Assembly: GCF_003285015.1 (NCBI RefSeq)
Contig: NZ_QMFB01000012.1
Coordinates: 1 to 64,000 of the forward strand
Length of the DNA stretch: 64,000 nt
From: Paenibacillus contaminans
Lineage (GTDB): Bacteria > Bacillota > Bacilli > Paenibacillales > NBRC-103111
Direction: 5' to 3'
Positions 34,566-42,687 of this stretch are shown here, in pieces (position 1 is the stretch's first letter; each line of letters begins with the position of its first letter). The translations under genes were made by a program, and so were the position numbers. The notes beneath the pieces were generated by a model that was not told where the DNA came from, searched no databases, and saw nothing but the letters and a program-made list of their open reading frames with translations.

Positions 34566-35476
34566 AGACTGTTCCCCTCCCCGACCATTTCAAGGAACAA
34601 ATCCTCCAGCGATTGCTTGTCCTCCTCCACCCTGTAAACGGAATGGTGCGCATGAACAAGATTTTCGACGACGCCCGCCACTTGATCGTCGTGAACGCTG
34701 TCCAGCAGCAGCGAGTCCTCGTGCCGGACGGCGAAGCAGCCGCTTGCCGCCACGATACGCAGCGCTCTGTCGGGATCGGATACGGCGATGCGGATTTTGC
34801 TTTGCGCACGCGTACGGAGCGCTTCGATCGCATCCTCGAATATCATCGTTCCCTTATGAATAATGCCTACCCGGGTCGCCATTTGCTCCACTTCGCTCAG
34901 CAAGTGGCTGGATACGAGCACGGAAATTCCATGCTGCTTAGGCATTAGCTTGATCAGCTCGCGAATTTCGAGAATGCCCGCCGGGTCGAGTCCGTTCGTC
35001 GGCTCGTCCAAAATAAGCAGCTCCGGATTGCCGAGCAAAGCGGCTGCGATACCAAGCCGCTGCTTCATCCCGAGCGAGTAGCCCTTGACGGCGCGTCTCG
35101 CTTCCTTCGTCAGCCGGACGATGGCCAGCACTTCGTCGATGCGCGATTTGGGCACGCCCAGAATGCAGCGGATCGCCTCCAAATTTTCGACTGCGGTCAA
35201 ATGCCCGTAATAGGAAGGATACTCCACCAGCGAGCCGACCTTGCGGAGAATGGCCAGCTTCTCCCTCTCCAGCTCCTTGCCGAATATGCGGATCTTGCCC
35301 TTCGACGGCTTGATCAGGCCGAGCAGCATGCGGATCGTCGTCGTTTTGCCCGCGCCGTTCGGTCCGAGAAAGCCATATATATCGCCTTTGCGGATTTGCA
35401 GGTTGACATTGTCCACCGCCCTGCGTCCCCGGTACTGCTTCGTTAATCCGTTCGTTTCGATAACCAAATTACTCAT
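34562..35476 (-). CDS. ABC transporter ATPase (BcrA/LanF-like)
   Basis: A 304-residue ATPase. It has Walker A GPNGAGKTT (about residues 40-48), a signature written YSLGMKQRLGIA (LSGG replaced by SLGMKQ, common in the BcrA group), Walker B LLILDEPTNGLDP and the switch His in VSSHLLSEVEQ. The C-terminal ~90 residues are the extra domain seen in BcrA/LanF proteins. The start ATG at 35476 follows a GGGG site at good spacing; two TTG codons just upstream are alternatives. It lies 327 bp downstream of the sensor-kinase gene, separated by a repeat-containing spacer. Confidence 0.88.
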   Translation of the reverse strand: MSNLVIETNGLTKQYRGRRAVDNVNLQIRKGDIYGFLGPNGAGKTTTIRMLLGLIKPSKGKIRIFGKELEREKLAILRKVGSLVEYPSYYGHLTAVENLEAIRCILGVPKSRIDEVLAIVRLTKEARRAVKGYSLGMKQRLGIAAALLGNPELLILDEPTNGLDPAGILEIRELIKLMPKQHGISVLVSSHLLSEVEQMATRVGIIHKGTMIFEDAIEALRTRAQSKIRIAVSDPDRALRIVAASGCFAVRHEDSLLLDSVHDDQVAGVVENLVHAHHSVYRVEEDKQSLEDLFLEMVGEGNSL

Positions 35477-35631
35477 CAACAATCACCCCGTCACTAATCG
35501 TAACGGGGCAAGGTTAAATTGACGTACGTCTCTGTTTAAATTCCGTTTAAAAAACAATGCTTGAGCGGCGCTCCTTCGAGAACGGGAGAGTCGAGAAAAA
35601 TAAGGAGCTGTGCCGTCATCCCGCGCAACTG

Positions 35632-35760
35632 TAATGTATGCGATTTTTCATATGCATTCGTACGGAAAGGCTCCATATGAAACAAATGTGTTCGGTTTTT
35701 CGCATACATTCATCGAAAAATCCCCAGTTGGAGCAAATGTATACGATTTTTCATATACAC
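35632..35760. repeat. degenerate tandem repeats (51-52 bp spacing)
   Basis: Three units with the core AATGTATGCGATTTTTCATATGC, here listed by key blocks: CGATTTTTCATA (35641), CGGTTTTTCGCATACA (35693) and CGATTTTTCATATACA (35744). They are 52 and 51 bp apart. They sit in the 327-bp gap between the sensor kinase and the ABC ATPase genes. A single related unit occurs at 8998-9020. The rest of the gap shows no gene. Confidence 0.65.
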
Positions 35761-35803
35761 CGTGCTATACGGGAGGTAAACGTCTATATTTACTCCCCAT
35801 TGC

Positions 35804-37171
35804 CTACGGTTTACGGCTCAGCTTTACGGAGGTGCCTTCCGGCGTGCTCACGATTTCCCACTTCAGCTGCATATCCTTCACCATCATGGAGACGATCGTA
35901 AGGCCGATCCCGGCTCCCTTACCGTCGGATCGGGCGTTCATGCCCGGGCCTTTGTCGGCTATGACGATCGCCGTCCCTTCGTCCGCGCTCTCGGAGCGAA
36001 TGCCGATGTAACGTCCCGAACGGGCATGCCTGACGACATTCTGGAATACATTGTCGAGAATACGGGTAAACCATGCTGGATCGATGCTCCAGAAGAGCTC
36101 TTCCTCCTCCGGCAAATCGACGTCGACCTCCAGGCCCTCTTTCTCGAATATAGGATACCAAGCGGCGGCAGACGCGCGAATGAGGCGGAATACGTCGGTC
36201 GGCTTGCGGTCGAGCGGGTATTTTCCGGCAGACAGCAGCGTGTAGGAAAGCAAATTCTCGATGAGCCGCCCCAGATAATCCGTTTTGTCCGCAATCATCG
36301 CGACGGAGGACTTTCCTTTGTCGGTTAGCGCCTCTTGCTCCAGCGAATACGCATGACCGCGTATCATCGTAAGCGGCGTCCGTAAATCGTGGGAAAGATT
36401 GGCGATCAGCTGCCTCCGCAGCGCTCCTTCCTCCTCCTCGCGGATCCGGCTCGCCAGAAGCTCGCTTATCATCCGGTTGAACGCGAGCTCCAGCTGTCCG
36501 ATTTCGTCCTGCCTGCTGATTGTGAGCGGCAGCGGGATGCCTTTGGAGTCCGTGCTTGTCATCGCCTGCTGCAGACGGACAAGCCGCTTGCGGATCCGGT
36601 AGAAAAACAGCCACGATACGAAAATAAACAACAGAAAGGTAAGCCCTATTATTACGGCGAAATACGAAGTGTTGAGCGACTCCTGCTTCATCCGAAACAG
36701 CTCCCGCGAAAGCTGAATAACCATAAACCCCTGCTGCGGGTCTTGTCCGACAAAAGCGACGACGGTAAAAGGGTCGCCGTCGATGCTCTTTTTCATGAAC
36801 GTGATGCTGTCCGCAGCCGTCCATTCAGCAGGAAGCTCCGGCCGCTCGGGCAGCGCCAGCCGCGTCCGGCCGCCGCCGTCCACCCAAAAAAGGCTCGCCT
36901 CCGGGTACCGTTCCTTCAACGCATGCAGCTTCCCGTCGATGTCGGCTCCGGTCGAGCCGTTCAAGCTTTCCGCCTCGTTATGCCACATCTTCTCCACATC
37001 GGAAGTGCGTCCGTATGCATGCTGCTCCTCCCGGTTGTCTTTGCCGATCGTACCGAAAAACTCCGGCGAGAAATACAGGATCGTAGCGGCCGGAAACACG
37101 AAAGGCCACAACAGCAAAGCCGCCATAATAATCAGCAAATACCGGGCAAGCAGCGAGTGGCGGAATTTCAT
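35804..37171 (-). CDS. two-component sensor histidine kinase
   Basis: A 455-residue membrane kinase. TM1 is about residues 8-35, an extracellular sensor of roughly 130 residues follows, TM2 is about 170-192, then HAMP, HisKA with the phospho-acceptor His261 (ANLSHDLRTPLTMIRGH) and HATPase_c (N box DNVFQNVVRHA, G1 ADKGPGM, G2 GKGAGIGLTIV). The start ATG overlaps the response-regulator stop (ATGA). The kinase has a true extracellular sensor domain, unlike the loop-less BceS-type kinases. With the downstream BcrA-type transporter, it likely senses a peptide antibiotic or envelope stress. Confidence 0.88.
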   Translation of the reverse strand: MKFRHSLLARYLLIIMAALLLWPFVFPAATILYFSPEFFGTIGKDNREEQHAYGRTSDVEKMWHNEAESLNGSTGADIDGKLHALKERYPEASLFWVDGGGRTRLALPERPELPAEWTAADSITFMKKSIDGDPFTVVAFVGQDPQQGFMVIQLSRELFRMKQESLNTSYFAVIIGLTFLLFIFVSWLFFYRIRKRLVRLQQAMTSTDSKGIPLPLTISRQDEIGQLELAFNRMISELLASRIREEEEGALRRQLIANLSHDLRTPLTMIRGHAYSLEQEALTDKGKSSVAMIADKTDYLGRLIENLLSYTLLSAGKYPLDRKPTDVFRLIRASAAAWYPIFEKEGLEVDVDLPEEEELFWSIDPAWFTRILDNVFQNVVRHARSGRYIGIRSESADEGTAIVIADKGPGMNARSDGKGAGIGLTIVSMMVKDMQLKWEIVSTPEGTSVKLSRKP

Positions 37172-37842
37172 AGCTTCACCCTGTAGCCGATGCCGCGTAT
37201 CGTTTCGACGACTTCGGGATTGCCCGGGTCGCGCTCAAGCTTCTCGCGAAGATAGCGGATATGGACCATCAGCGTTTTGTCGCCTTCCAGGTAGGGCTCG
37301 CCCCAAACCCCTTCATAAATCTGTTCTTTGGTCAAAATCTGGTTCGGATGCCGCAGCATATACGAGAAAATATGAAACTGTTTCCCCGTAAGCACGATCT
37401 CCTCCCCTGTCCGCGTATCGACGATCCGGTTTTCGTCCGGAAATATATGCAGATGGCGGAGCGCGATGAGCGAAGAGGACTGCTTCTCGAAGCGGCGCAG
37501 CAGCACTTCCACGCGGGCGGCCAGCTCATCGGGATGGAACGGCTTCGTCAAATAATCGTCGGCAAAATGCAGCCCCTGCAGCTTATCCTCGATCGACGTC
37601 CGGGCCGACAGCATCAAGATCGGCGTCTGCGGAAACTCCCGCTTCAGCCGCTGTCCGACCGTAAAGCCGTCCAACCCCGGCAGCATCACATCCAGCACGA
37701 CAAGATCGCAGCCGTCCATGTGCGCAGCCGCCTCCTCGCCGGAGGTCAGCCACTTGACGCCGTAGCCCCGCTCGGTCAAAAACCCGTTGACCCACGCCCC
37801 GATCTCCCGGTCGTCTTCGATATACAACACCTTTTTCCCCAT
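37168..37842 (-). CDS. OmpR/PhoB-family response regulator
   Basis: A 224-residue regulator. The receiver domain has acidic residues Asp10/Asp11, phospho-acceptor Asp51 (LVVLDVMLPG) and Lys100 (YLTKPFHPDE). The C-terminal winged helix (about 125-224) ends in MVHIRYLREKLERD and TIRGIGYRVKL, typical of the OmpR class. The start ATG at 37842 has GGGGTGG upstream. First gene of a regulator-kinase-(gap)-ABC transporter set on the minus strand, so it probably controls the transporter and itself. Confidence 0.9.
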   Translation of the reverse strand: MGKKVLYIEDDREIGAWVNGFLTERGYGVKWLTSGEEAAAHMDGCDLVVLDVMLPGLDGFTVGQRLKREFPQTPILMLSARTSIEDKLQGLHFADDYLTKPFHPDELAARVEVLLRRFEKQSSSLIALRHLHIFPDENRIVDTRTGEEIVLTGKQFHIFSYMLRHPNQILTKEQIYEGVWGEPYLEGDKTLMVHIRYLREKLERDPGNPEVVETIRGIGYRVKL

Positions 37843-37893
37843 CGATTTACCACCCCGCCTTACAGCAATAGTAAAGGAACAATTTCGAAAGTT

Positions 37894-37921
37894 ATTATAG
37901 CACGCAGGAGCGAGGAGGCAA
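37894..37921 (-). promoter_or_regulatory. sigma-A promoter of the two-component system
   Basis: Minus strand: -35 TTGCCT (37921-37916), 16-bp spacer, -10 TATAAT (37899-37894), 52 bp before the response-regulator start codon. Confidence 0.7.
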
Positions 37922-37932
37922 CTTTTCGTAAA

Positions 37933-37951
37933 ACGGAACAGACTGTTCCGT
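37933..37951. promoter_or_regulatory. 19-bp palindrome upstream of the two-component promoter
   Basis: ACGGAACAG-A-CTGTTCCGT, a perfect inverted repeat 12 bp upstream of the -35 box. The position suits an activator site. It resembles but does not match the Bacillus LexA box, whose half-site spacing is one base shorter. Confidence 0.5.
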
Positions 37952-38271
37952 GCAATTACCCCGGGTAACGCGCAAAATGAGAAAACCGCCTTGCGGCGGA
38001 CTTAGTGTTCGATATACGTTTGTTCATTGGCGAGGCAATGGGTATAGGCTTGCAACCGCTGAAAGACCACCCATAGCGAAGCTCCTTTACAGGCCCCCAA
38101 CCGATATTCTTACCTGCTTGTCCCTCCTCGCCCGTCGCTTGCATGCGCTGCAGTCCGATTTTGCCCGCTTGGAATCGAGTACGGCATCCTTTCCCCGCCT
38201 GTAGTCCGAAAACGCCTACTTGCAGCGGCTTTTTTTGCTCGGCACACCGACAAACCTCTCTCTAAGCAGGT

Positions 38272-38424
38272 GAATTCGGTTTACAGCGCAAGGCGAACCC
38301 CCATTCCTGGCTTCAAGCGGGCTATTTCGGACTACAGCATACGGAGATCCCCGACTCCTTGCTCGAATCGGGCAAATTCGGTTTACAGCGTATTGGGACC
38401 TTCGATCCTTTTTTGAACGAGGTT
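38272..38424. repeat. three degenerate 51-bp tandem repeats
   Basis: Units begin at ATTCGGTTTACAGCG (about 38274), TTTCGGACTACAGCA (about 38325) and ATTCGGTTTACAGCG (about 38376), spaced exactly 51 bp. An inverted copy of the unit start (GTAGTCCGAAA) lies at 38203-38213, so the array could fold into a hairpin. Confidence 0.7.
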
Positions 38425-38550
38425 TGACCGCCGACGTGTGACCGAGCACCGCGTGCCGCGATGGCACCACGCGCCGGGAGGCGCACGCGGTGCGGAAATG
38501 ACACTGCCTAGCCTCTGTCACGGTAACCCCTCTGCCTTGAAATAAACTCA

Positions 38551-38598
38551 AAAAAAAGACCGCCTCTCGATAGCAGAACTTCGGCCCGCAAGAGGGTC
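38551..38598 (-). terminator. terminator of the YhhQ-type gene
   Basis: On the minus strand GACC-CTCT pairs with GAGAG-GGTC, followed by eight T (38558-38551). It lies about 60 bp after the stop of the transporter gene at 38657. Confidence 0.6.
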
Positions 38599-38656
38599 AC
38601 TTTTCTCAAAGTGTCCATCTTACGGTTCATAGTTCAAACCGAGAAGCAGCCTTTTT

Positions 38657-39382
38657 TTATTTGGACGCTCCAGCCGTACCGCCCGCGTCTGCGGTTTCTT
38701 GCGCCGGAAACTTGAAGCTTCTTGCGATATATAAAGCCGGCGTCGACGCTACCGACACGACGAATTTGATCAGGTAGGTCGTCAGCGCGATTTGCAGCCA
38801 TATTTCAAGAGGATAATTCGGATCCCCCGCAAAAGCGATCGTGCAAAAAATAAGCGTATCGACAAGCTGGCTCACGCCGGTGCTGCCGTTGTTCCGTATC
38901 CACAGCTGATTCGGCTTCGGGCACAGCTTTTTGAGCAGCGTATAGATTTTGACGTCCAGAAACTGACTCACGAAGTACGCCGTCAGACTGCCTAGCGCCA
39001 GCCGCGGCATCATGCCGAAAATCGTTTCAAGCGAAGGCTGAGCGAAGTCGGACTCCTGCGGCTCGAACACGAGCACCATCTGCATAATGATCGTCGACGC
39101 GATAAGCGCGAAAAAGCCGAACCATACCGCTTTTTTCGCTTCCTTCTCGCCGTATTTCTCGTTGAGCAAGTCGCTCGCTAGAAAAATCGTACCGTACATC
39201 GTATTGCCCAGCGTCATGACCAGACCGACCATCTCGATCGTCTTCGTCACTTGGATGTTGGCAAGCAGCGTCGCAACGCCCACCCACATATACAGCCCGT
39301 GCTTCCCGAACATCCTGTAGCAGACCAGGAACAACGAGAAATTGACCAGGGCAAACAGCACGCCCCATAAAACGTTGAACAT
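38657..39382 (-). CDS. yhhQ: YhhQ-family queuosine precursor transporter
   Basis: A 241-residue membrane protein of the vitamin-uptake-like VUT_1/YhhQ family with about six helices. It shows LLANIQVTKTIEMVGL, SDLLNEKYGEKEAKKAVW (the conserved SDLLNEKYG-like stretch) and QFLDVKIYTLLK. Members import queuosine precursors (preQ0/preQ1 or queuine). The assignment is strengthened by a preQ1-I-like riboswitch directly upstream that includes its ribosome binding site. The start ATG at 39382 has AGGAGG upstream. There are no other queuosine genes in the window. Confidence 0.88.
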   Translation of the reverse strand: MFNVLWGVLFALVNFSLFLVCYRMFGKHGLYMWVGVATLLANIQVTKTIEMVGLVMTLGNTMYGTIFLASDLLNEKYGEKEAKKAVWFGFFALIASTIIMQMVLVFEPQESDFAQPSLETIFGMMPRLALGSLTAYFVSQFLDVKIYTLLKKLCPKPNQLWIRNNGSTGVSQLVDTLIFCTIAFAGDPNYPLEIWLQIALTTYLIKFVVSVASTPALYIARSFKFPAQETADAGGTAGASK

Positions 39383-39390
39383 GTTAGATT

Positions 39391-39429
39391 CCTCCTAGTT
39401 TTGATAACGCGGGAGTTTTCGAACCGCGG
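39391..39429 (-). promoter_or_regulatory. preQ1-I-type riboswitch (translational)
   Basis: On the minus strand: P1 5' arm CGCGG, loop TTCGAAAACTC, P1 3' arm CCGCG, then the A-rich tail TTATCAAAACTAGGAGG. This is the compact H-type pseudoknot layout of class I preQ1 riboswitches. The loop CTCC can pair with the GGAG of the Shine-Dalgarno, so ligand binding would hide the start of the yhhQ-like gene. I identified it by eye only. Confidence 0.75.
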
Positions 39430-39513
39430 CCCGGTTTCCGGGCATTAAGATATCGGGAATAACTATACACCAGATGGAGCGTTTTCGGCTACTGGAAAAG
39501 TAAAGCCCTCCCC

Positions 39514-41094
39514 TTACGATTCCGCCGCCGTTCGCTTCCCGACAAACAGCCTCGCAACCCCCGAATAGCAAACGTAAATCCCATAACTCTGCATAATAAA
39601 CACGCAGGGCATGATGTCATACCGGTATCTCGTCTGAATTTCAATGACGATATGAAGCGCCGCATAACCCAGCAGCAGGATGAGAAAAAGCTGCGCCGCC
39701 GGTACGCGGGCCGGGTGCGGAGTATCACTGGTCAGTTGGCTTCCCGTCCCCTGCGGATGCGGAGTCATACTCTTCTCCGAGGATAAACGGCTGCCTTCGT
39801 CCTTGACACCGGCGCTTCCCGCAAACGTCGAGCCGCTTCCGCGATAACCGAACAAAAGCGCCGCCATAGCGATAACTCCCGCCGCCATCAGCATAAAGTA
39901 GCCGATTCGCTCGCTTTCGACGAGCTGCTCTTTCAGGTAGGGCCGCTCAATTTGCCACATGCTCCAAACGGGCGCCGTATCCTCCCTCCCCCACATGAAA
40001 GCGAACTTGTCGACGAACAGGCGCAGCACCTGCTCCTTGTCAACCAGTCTTTCCTTGAACAGCGCAAGCTCCGCTGCGTTCCGCTCCTCGCCGAGCTTGT
40101 ATTTGATCACGTATTGATCGTCGTCATACGACCAGCCGCCCGTCGTTTCCCGGTTAAGCCCGACCATGAACTTCCAATAGGGCTCCTGGCTGGACAGCGG
40201 CAGCGTCGTCACGCCTGACTGAATGAGCGCGTAACCGGCAGCTTGCTGTACGAGCATGTAAACGGCGATCACGCCGAGCAGGCGGCTCGCCGCACCGATC
40301 GTCCTGCCTTTTTGCCACGGAAACAGCTTGAACAGAACGACATAAGCGATCAAACCGATCAGGAAAAAACTCCCCAAAGGCCGCATCAGGTTGGCGGCGC
40401 CGAAGCATAGTCCGATCCACAGCCACCCCGTTCGGCTGGTCAGTCCCTTATGGACGGCCAGGCACAGCCCCAGAAAAAACAAAAACGTCGAGATATGCTG
40501 ATTGGTCAGCACCGAGCACATGATAATATTCGGCACGTACAGCGCGTAGAGCAATGAAGCCGCTCTGCCGCAAAAACGGTTGAACGCCTTCGATGCCGTC
40601 GCATAAATGACGATGGCGGTGCCGACGCTCCACGCGATGTTGAATGCTTTCAGCACCAGGAGCGAATCGCCGAACAGCCGGACGAGCAGCGCTTCGTACA
40701 TCGTAAAGCCAAGCTGATAAACCCACCGGGAAAAATACTCGTTCTCCCCGAACGAAAAATCGCCTCCCGCCGCCTGAACGGCCGCCGTATGCATATCCAG
40801 AAAATCCGATACAGGCTGCGTATCGACCGATAAAACCCAAACGATCCGAATACCGGCGGCAAGCGCTGCCAGCAAAGCTATATACACCCAATCGGCCGTA
40901 TATTTCGTCAGTACGTGTGCCGCAAGAATGATCAAACATAACGCGCCTGCAGCGATTAAAGCGGGAAGCCATTCGCTTCCGGCATGCAGGACCGTATTGC
41001 GGTAAACCGGAACGAGCGTCAGCGCGAAGAACAAGAGCCCTATACCAAACAACAGTTTGCCGATTACCGCGTTTCCCTTCCCCGTCCCTTCCAT
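39514..41094 (-). CDS. GT-C (family 39-like) membrane glycosyltransferase
   Basis: A 526-residue protein with about eleven hydrophobic segments. The first loop after TM3 carries the acidic pair DTQPVSDFLDMH, similar to the Asp/Glu catalytic loop of GT39/ArnT/PMT-like enzymes that use polyprenyl-phosphate sugars. A soluble stretch (residues ~310-400, YWKFMVGLNRETTGGWSYDDDQY) resembles the extracytoplasmic part of such enzymes. It probably transfers a sugar to an envelope molecule; target unknown. A ~45-residue low-complexity loop (about 420-465) interrupts the C-terminal region. The start ATG at 41094 has AAGGAAGGGG upstream. Confidence 0.75.
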   Translation of the reverse strand: MEGTGKGNAVIGKLLFGIGLLFFALTLVPVYRNTVLHAGSEWLPALIAAGALCLIILAAHVLTKYTADWVYIALLAALAAGIRIVWVLSVDTQPVSDFLDMHTAAVQAAGGDFSFGENEYFSRWVYQLGFTMYEALLVRLFGDSLLVLKAFNIAWSVGTAIVIYATASKAFNRFCGRAASLLYALYVPNIIMCSVLTNQHISTFLFFLGLCLAVHKGLTSRTGWLWIGLCFGAANLMRPLGSFFLIGLIAYVVLFKLFPWQKGRTIGAASRLLGVIAVYMLVQQAAGYALIQSGVTTLPLSSQEPYWKFMVGLNRETTGGWSYDDDQYVIKYKLGEERNAAELALFKERLVDKEQVLRLFVDKFAFMWGREDTAPVWSMWQIERPYLKEQLVESERIGYFMLMAAGVIAMAALLFGYRGSGSTFAGSAGVKDEGSRLSSEKSMTPHPQGTGSQLTSDTPHPARVPAAQLFLILLLGYAALHIVIEIQTRYRYDIMPCVFIMQSYGIYVCYSGVARLFVGKRTAAES

Positions 41095-41255
41095 TGGCCC
41101 CTTCCTTTCGTGCAAGTAGTCGAACCGAGCAAGTCAAGCATAGGATGTCAGGAGAAAAATAACAAATTACGGCGCCGCTTGCAAGCTTCATTATTATGGG
41201 CGGTCATACCGTTGAAAGCGAAATCTGTGACCGCAGTCACGCAGCAAGGCATGAC

Positions 41256-41303
41256 TGTACGATGACCTTTCCCACTACGTGAGCATGACTTTCTTATCGT
41301 ACA
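41256..41303. promoter_or_regulatory. 8-bp inverted repeat in the dedA leader
   Basis: TGTACGAT (41256-41263) and ATCGTACA (41296-41303) are exact reverse complements 32 bp apart, upstream of the first DedA gene. The second half merges with a TACAAT -10-like box. Possible operator; weak evidence. Confidence 0.35.
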
Positions 41304-41335
41304 ATACAGTAGTGTGGAAGTGAGGTGCCGACACA

Positions 41336-41950
41336 GTGACGCAAGAGGTTGTTACACAGTGGATGGTCGAGTACGGTTACCCCTGTTTGTTTTTGCTGCA
41401 GGCGCTCGGGGTTGTCGGTCTTCCGATTCCCGATGAATTACTGATGGCATTTGCCGGGTACTTGGCATTTAAGGGAGATTTATCTTATATCGCGGTCGCT
41501 CTGACCGCTTTCTTGGGGAGTTTATGCGGAACGTCGATCAGTTATTGGATCGGCTCGAAATGCGGTCTGCCGCTCATCGAGAGATGGGGGCATTGGGTCG
41601 GTTTTACGGAGAAAAGGCATAGGAGGATGTCCGCCTGGTTCGATAAAGTCGGAAATATCGCCATTCCGCTCGGTTACTTTATTCCCGGTGTCCGGCATAT
41701 AACGGCGTATGCGGCCGGCATGAGCCGATGGACCTTTCGCCATTTTATTTCGTATGCCTTGCCCGGCGCGTTATGCTGGGTTTTCCTGTTTACGGGGCTA
41801 GGCTATCTGCTGGGAGACCGTTCGATTCGGATTTTCCGGCATTTGAATCAGCATATTCTGCTCATTGCGGCGACCGCTTTGACATTAGGCGCAGCATGGC
41901 TTCTATTCCGCCGGTACGCGGCGGTAAAATCCGGAAGAGAGGAACAATAA
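41336..41950 (+). CDS. DedA-family membrane protein 1
   Basis: A 204-residue DedA/SNARE-associated (VTT domain) protein. It shows GVVGLPIPDELLMAFAGYLA (re-entrant acidic segment) and the arginine-bearing GYFIPGVRHITAYAAGMSRW. The family recycles undecaprenyl phosphate or other phospholipids across the membrane. It starts with GTG at 41336 behind GTGAGGTG. One base separates it from the second dedA gene, so they form a tandem operon. Confidence 0.88.
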   Translation: MTQEVVTQWMVEYGYPCLFLLQALGVVGLPIPDELLMAFAGYLAFKGDLSYIAVALTAFLGSLCGTSISYWIGSKCGLPLIERWGHWVGFTEKRHRRMSAWFDKVGNIAIPLGYFIPGVRHITAYAAGMSRWTFRHFISYALPGALCWVFLFTGLGYLLGDRSIRIFRHLNQHILLIAATALTLGAAWLLFRRYAAVKSGREEQ

Positions 41951-41951
41951 C

Positions 41952-42686
41952 ATGGAGACGATTACGCATTGGTTCGAGCAGTACGGCTACGGCGTTCTTT
42001 TCTTCGGACTGCTCCTGGAATATATCGCGCTGCCGTTTCCAGGCGAATTGGTGATGGGCTACTCGGGCTATCTCGTCTATAACGGGCAAATGAGCCTCAT
42101 CCTTAGTCTGACGCTCGCCTGGCTCGGCACTTCGCTCGGCATGACCGTGACCTACGTGATCGGTAGCAAGCTGGGTTATCCTTTTTTTGAAAAATACGGC
42201 CATCGTTTTCTGCTAAGTCCGCGGAAGCTGCAGCAAACGTCCAAATGGTTTGAAAAGTACGGCAGCAAGCTGCTGTTTTTCGCGTTTTTCATTCCGGGCG
42301 TCCGGCATTTTACCGGCTATTTATCCGGCATTCTGAACATTCCGTTCCGTACCTTCGCGCTCTACTGCTATACCGGCGCGTTGTTCTGGGTGCTCGTCTT
42401 CGTCGTAGGCGGCACGATGCTCGGAACGAAATGGGAAATCATTCACGACATAGCCAAGCAGTATGCCGGGGTCATCATCATCGCTTTGATCGCGCTGGCG
42501 GCGGCATGGCTCCTTTACCGGCTGCTCACTGTGCGGGACAACCGGGTTGTCAGAATCATTCGCCAGCGGAGCCGCTGGTTCGTGCATACGAAAGCAGGCG
42601 TCCGCATGCTGATTTCGCTTATCACTTTAACTTCGATCGTTCTTTCCTCAATCGTCATTCTGCTTTTGGAATTTCCCAAACCTTAG
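41952..42686 (+). CDS. DedA-family membrane protein 2
   Basis: A 244-residue paralogue of the upstream DedA protein. It has EYIALPFPGELVMGYSGYLVY and FFIPGVRHFTGYLSGILNIP. It has a longer C-terminus (RQRSRWFVHTKAGVRMLISL plus a last hydrophobic segment), absent from paralogue 1. The start ATG at 41952 has GAGAGGAA upstream. Two adjacent DedA genes plus the TVP38 gene at 53166 give three VTT-type lipid-handling proteins in this window. Confidence 0.88.
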   Translation: METITHWFEQYGYGVLFFGLLLEYIALPFPGELVMGYSGYLVYNGQMSLILSLTLAWLGTSLGMTVTYVIGSKLGYPFFEKYGHRFLLSPRKLQQTSKWFEKYGSKLLFFAFFIPGVRHFTGYLSGILNIPFRTFALYCYTGALFWVLVFVVGGTMLGTKWEIIHDIAKQYAGVIIIALIALAAAWLLYRLLTVRDNRVVRIIRQRSRWFVHTKAGVRMLISLITLTSIVLSSIVILLLEFPKP

Positions 42687-42687
42687 A

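Larger units (their letters stand above)
37952..38656. other. 705-bp intergenic region with repeats and a terminator
   Basis: No supported gene. It contains an inverted unit at 38203-38213, three 51-bp tandem units (about 38272-38424) and a minus-strand terminator (38551-38598). A minus-strand open frame across 38216-38551 exists only because the repeat length is a multiple of three. The stretch 37952-38200 shows nothing recognisable. Confidence 0.6.

Noticed and set aside
37933..37951. LexA/SOS box at the palindrome upstream of the response regulator
   Set aside because: GAAC and GTTC half-sites are separated by five bases, not the four of the Bacillus consensus, and no SOS gene follows.
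38216..38551. Minus-strand 111-codon open frame across the 51-bp repeats
   Set aside because: It consists mainly of repeated units of 17 codons, exists only because the repeat length is a multiple of three, and has no ribosome binding site or family resemblance.
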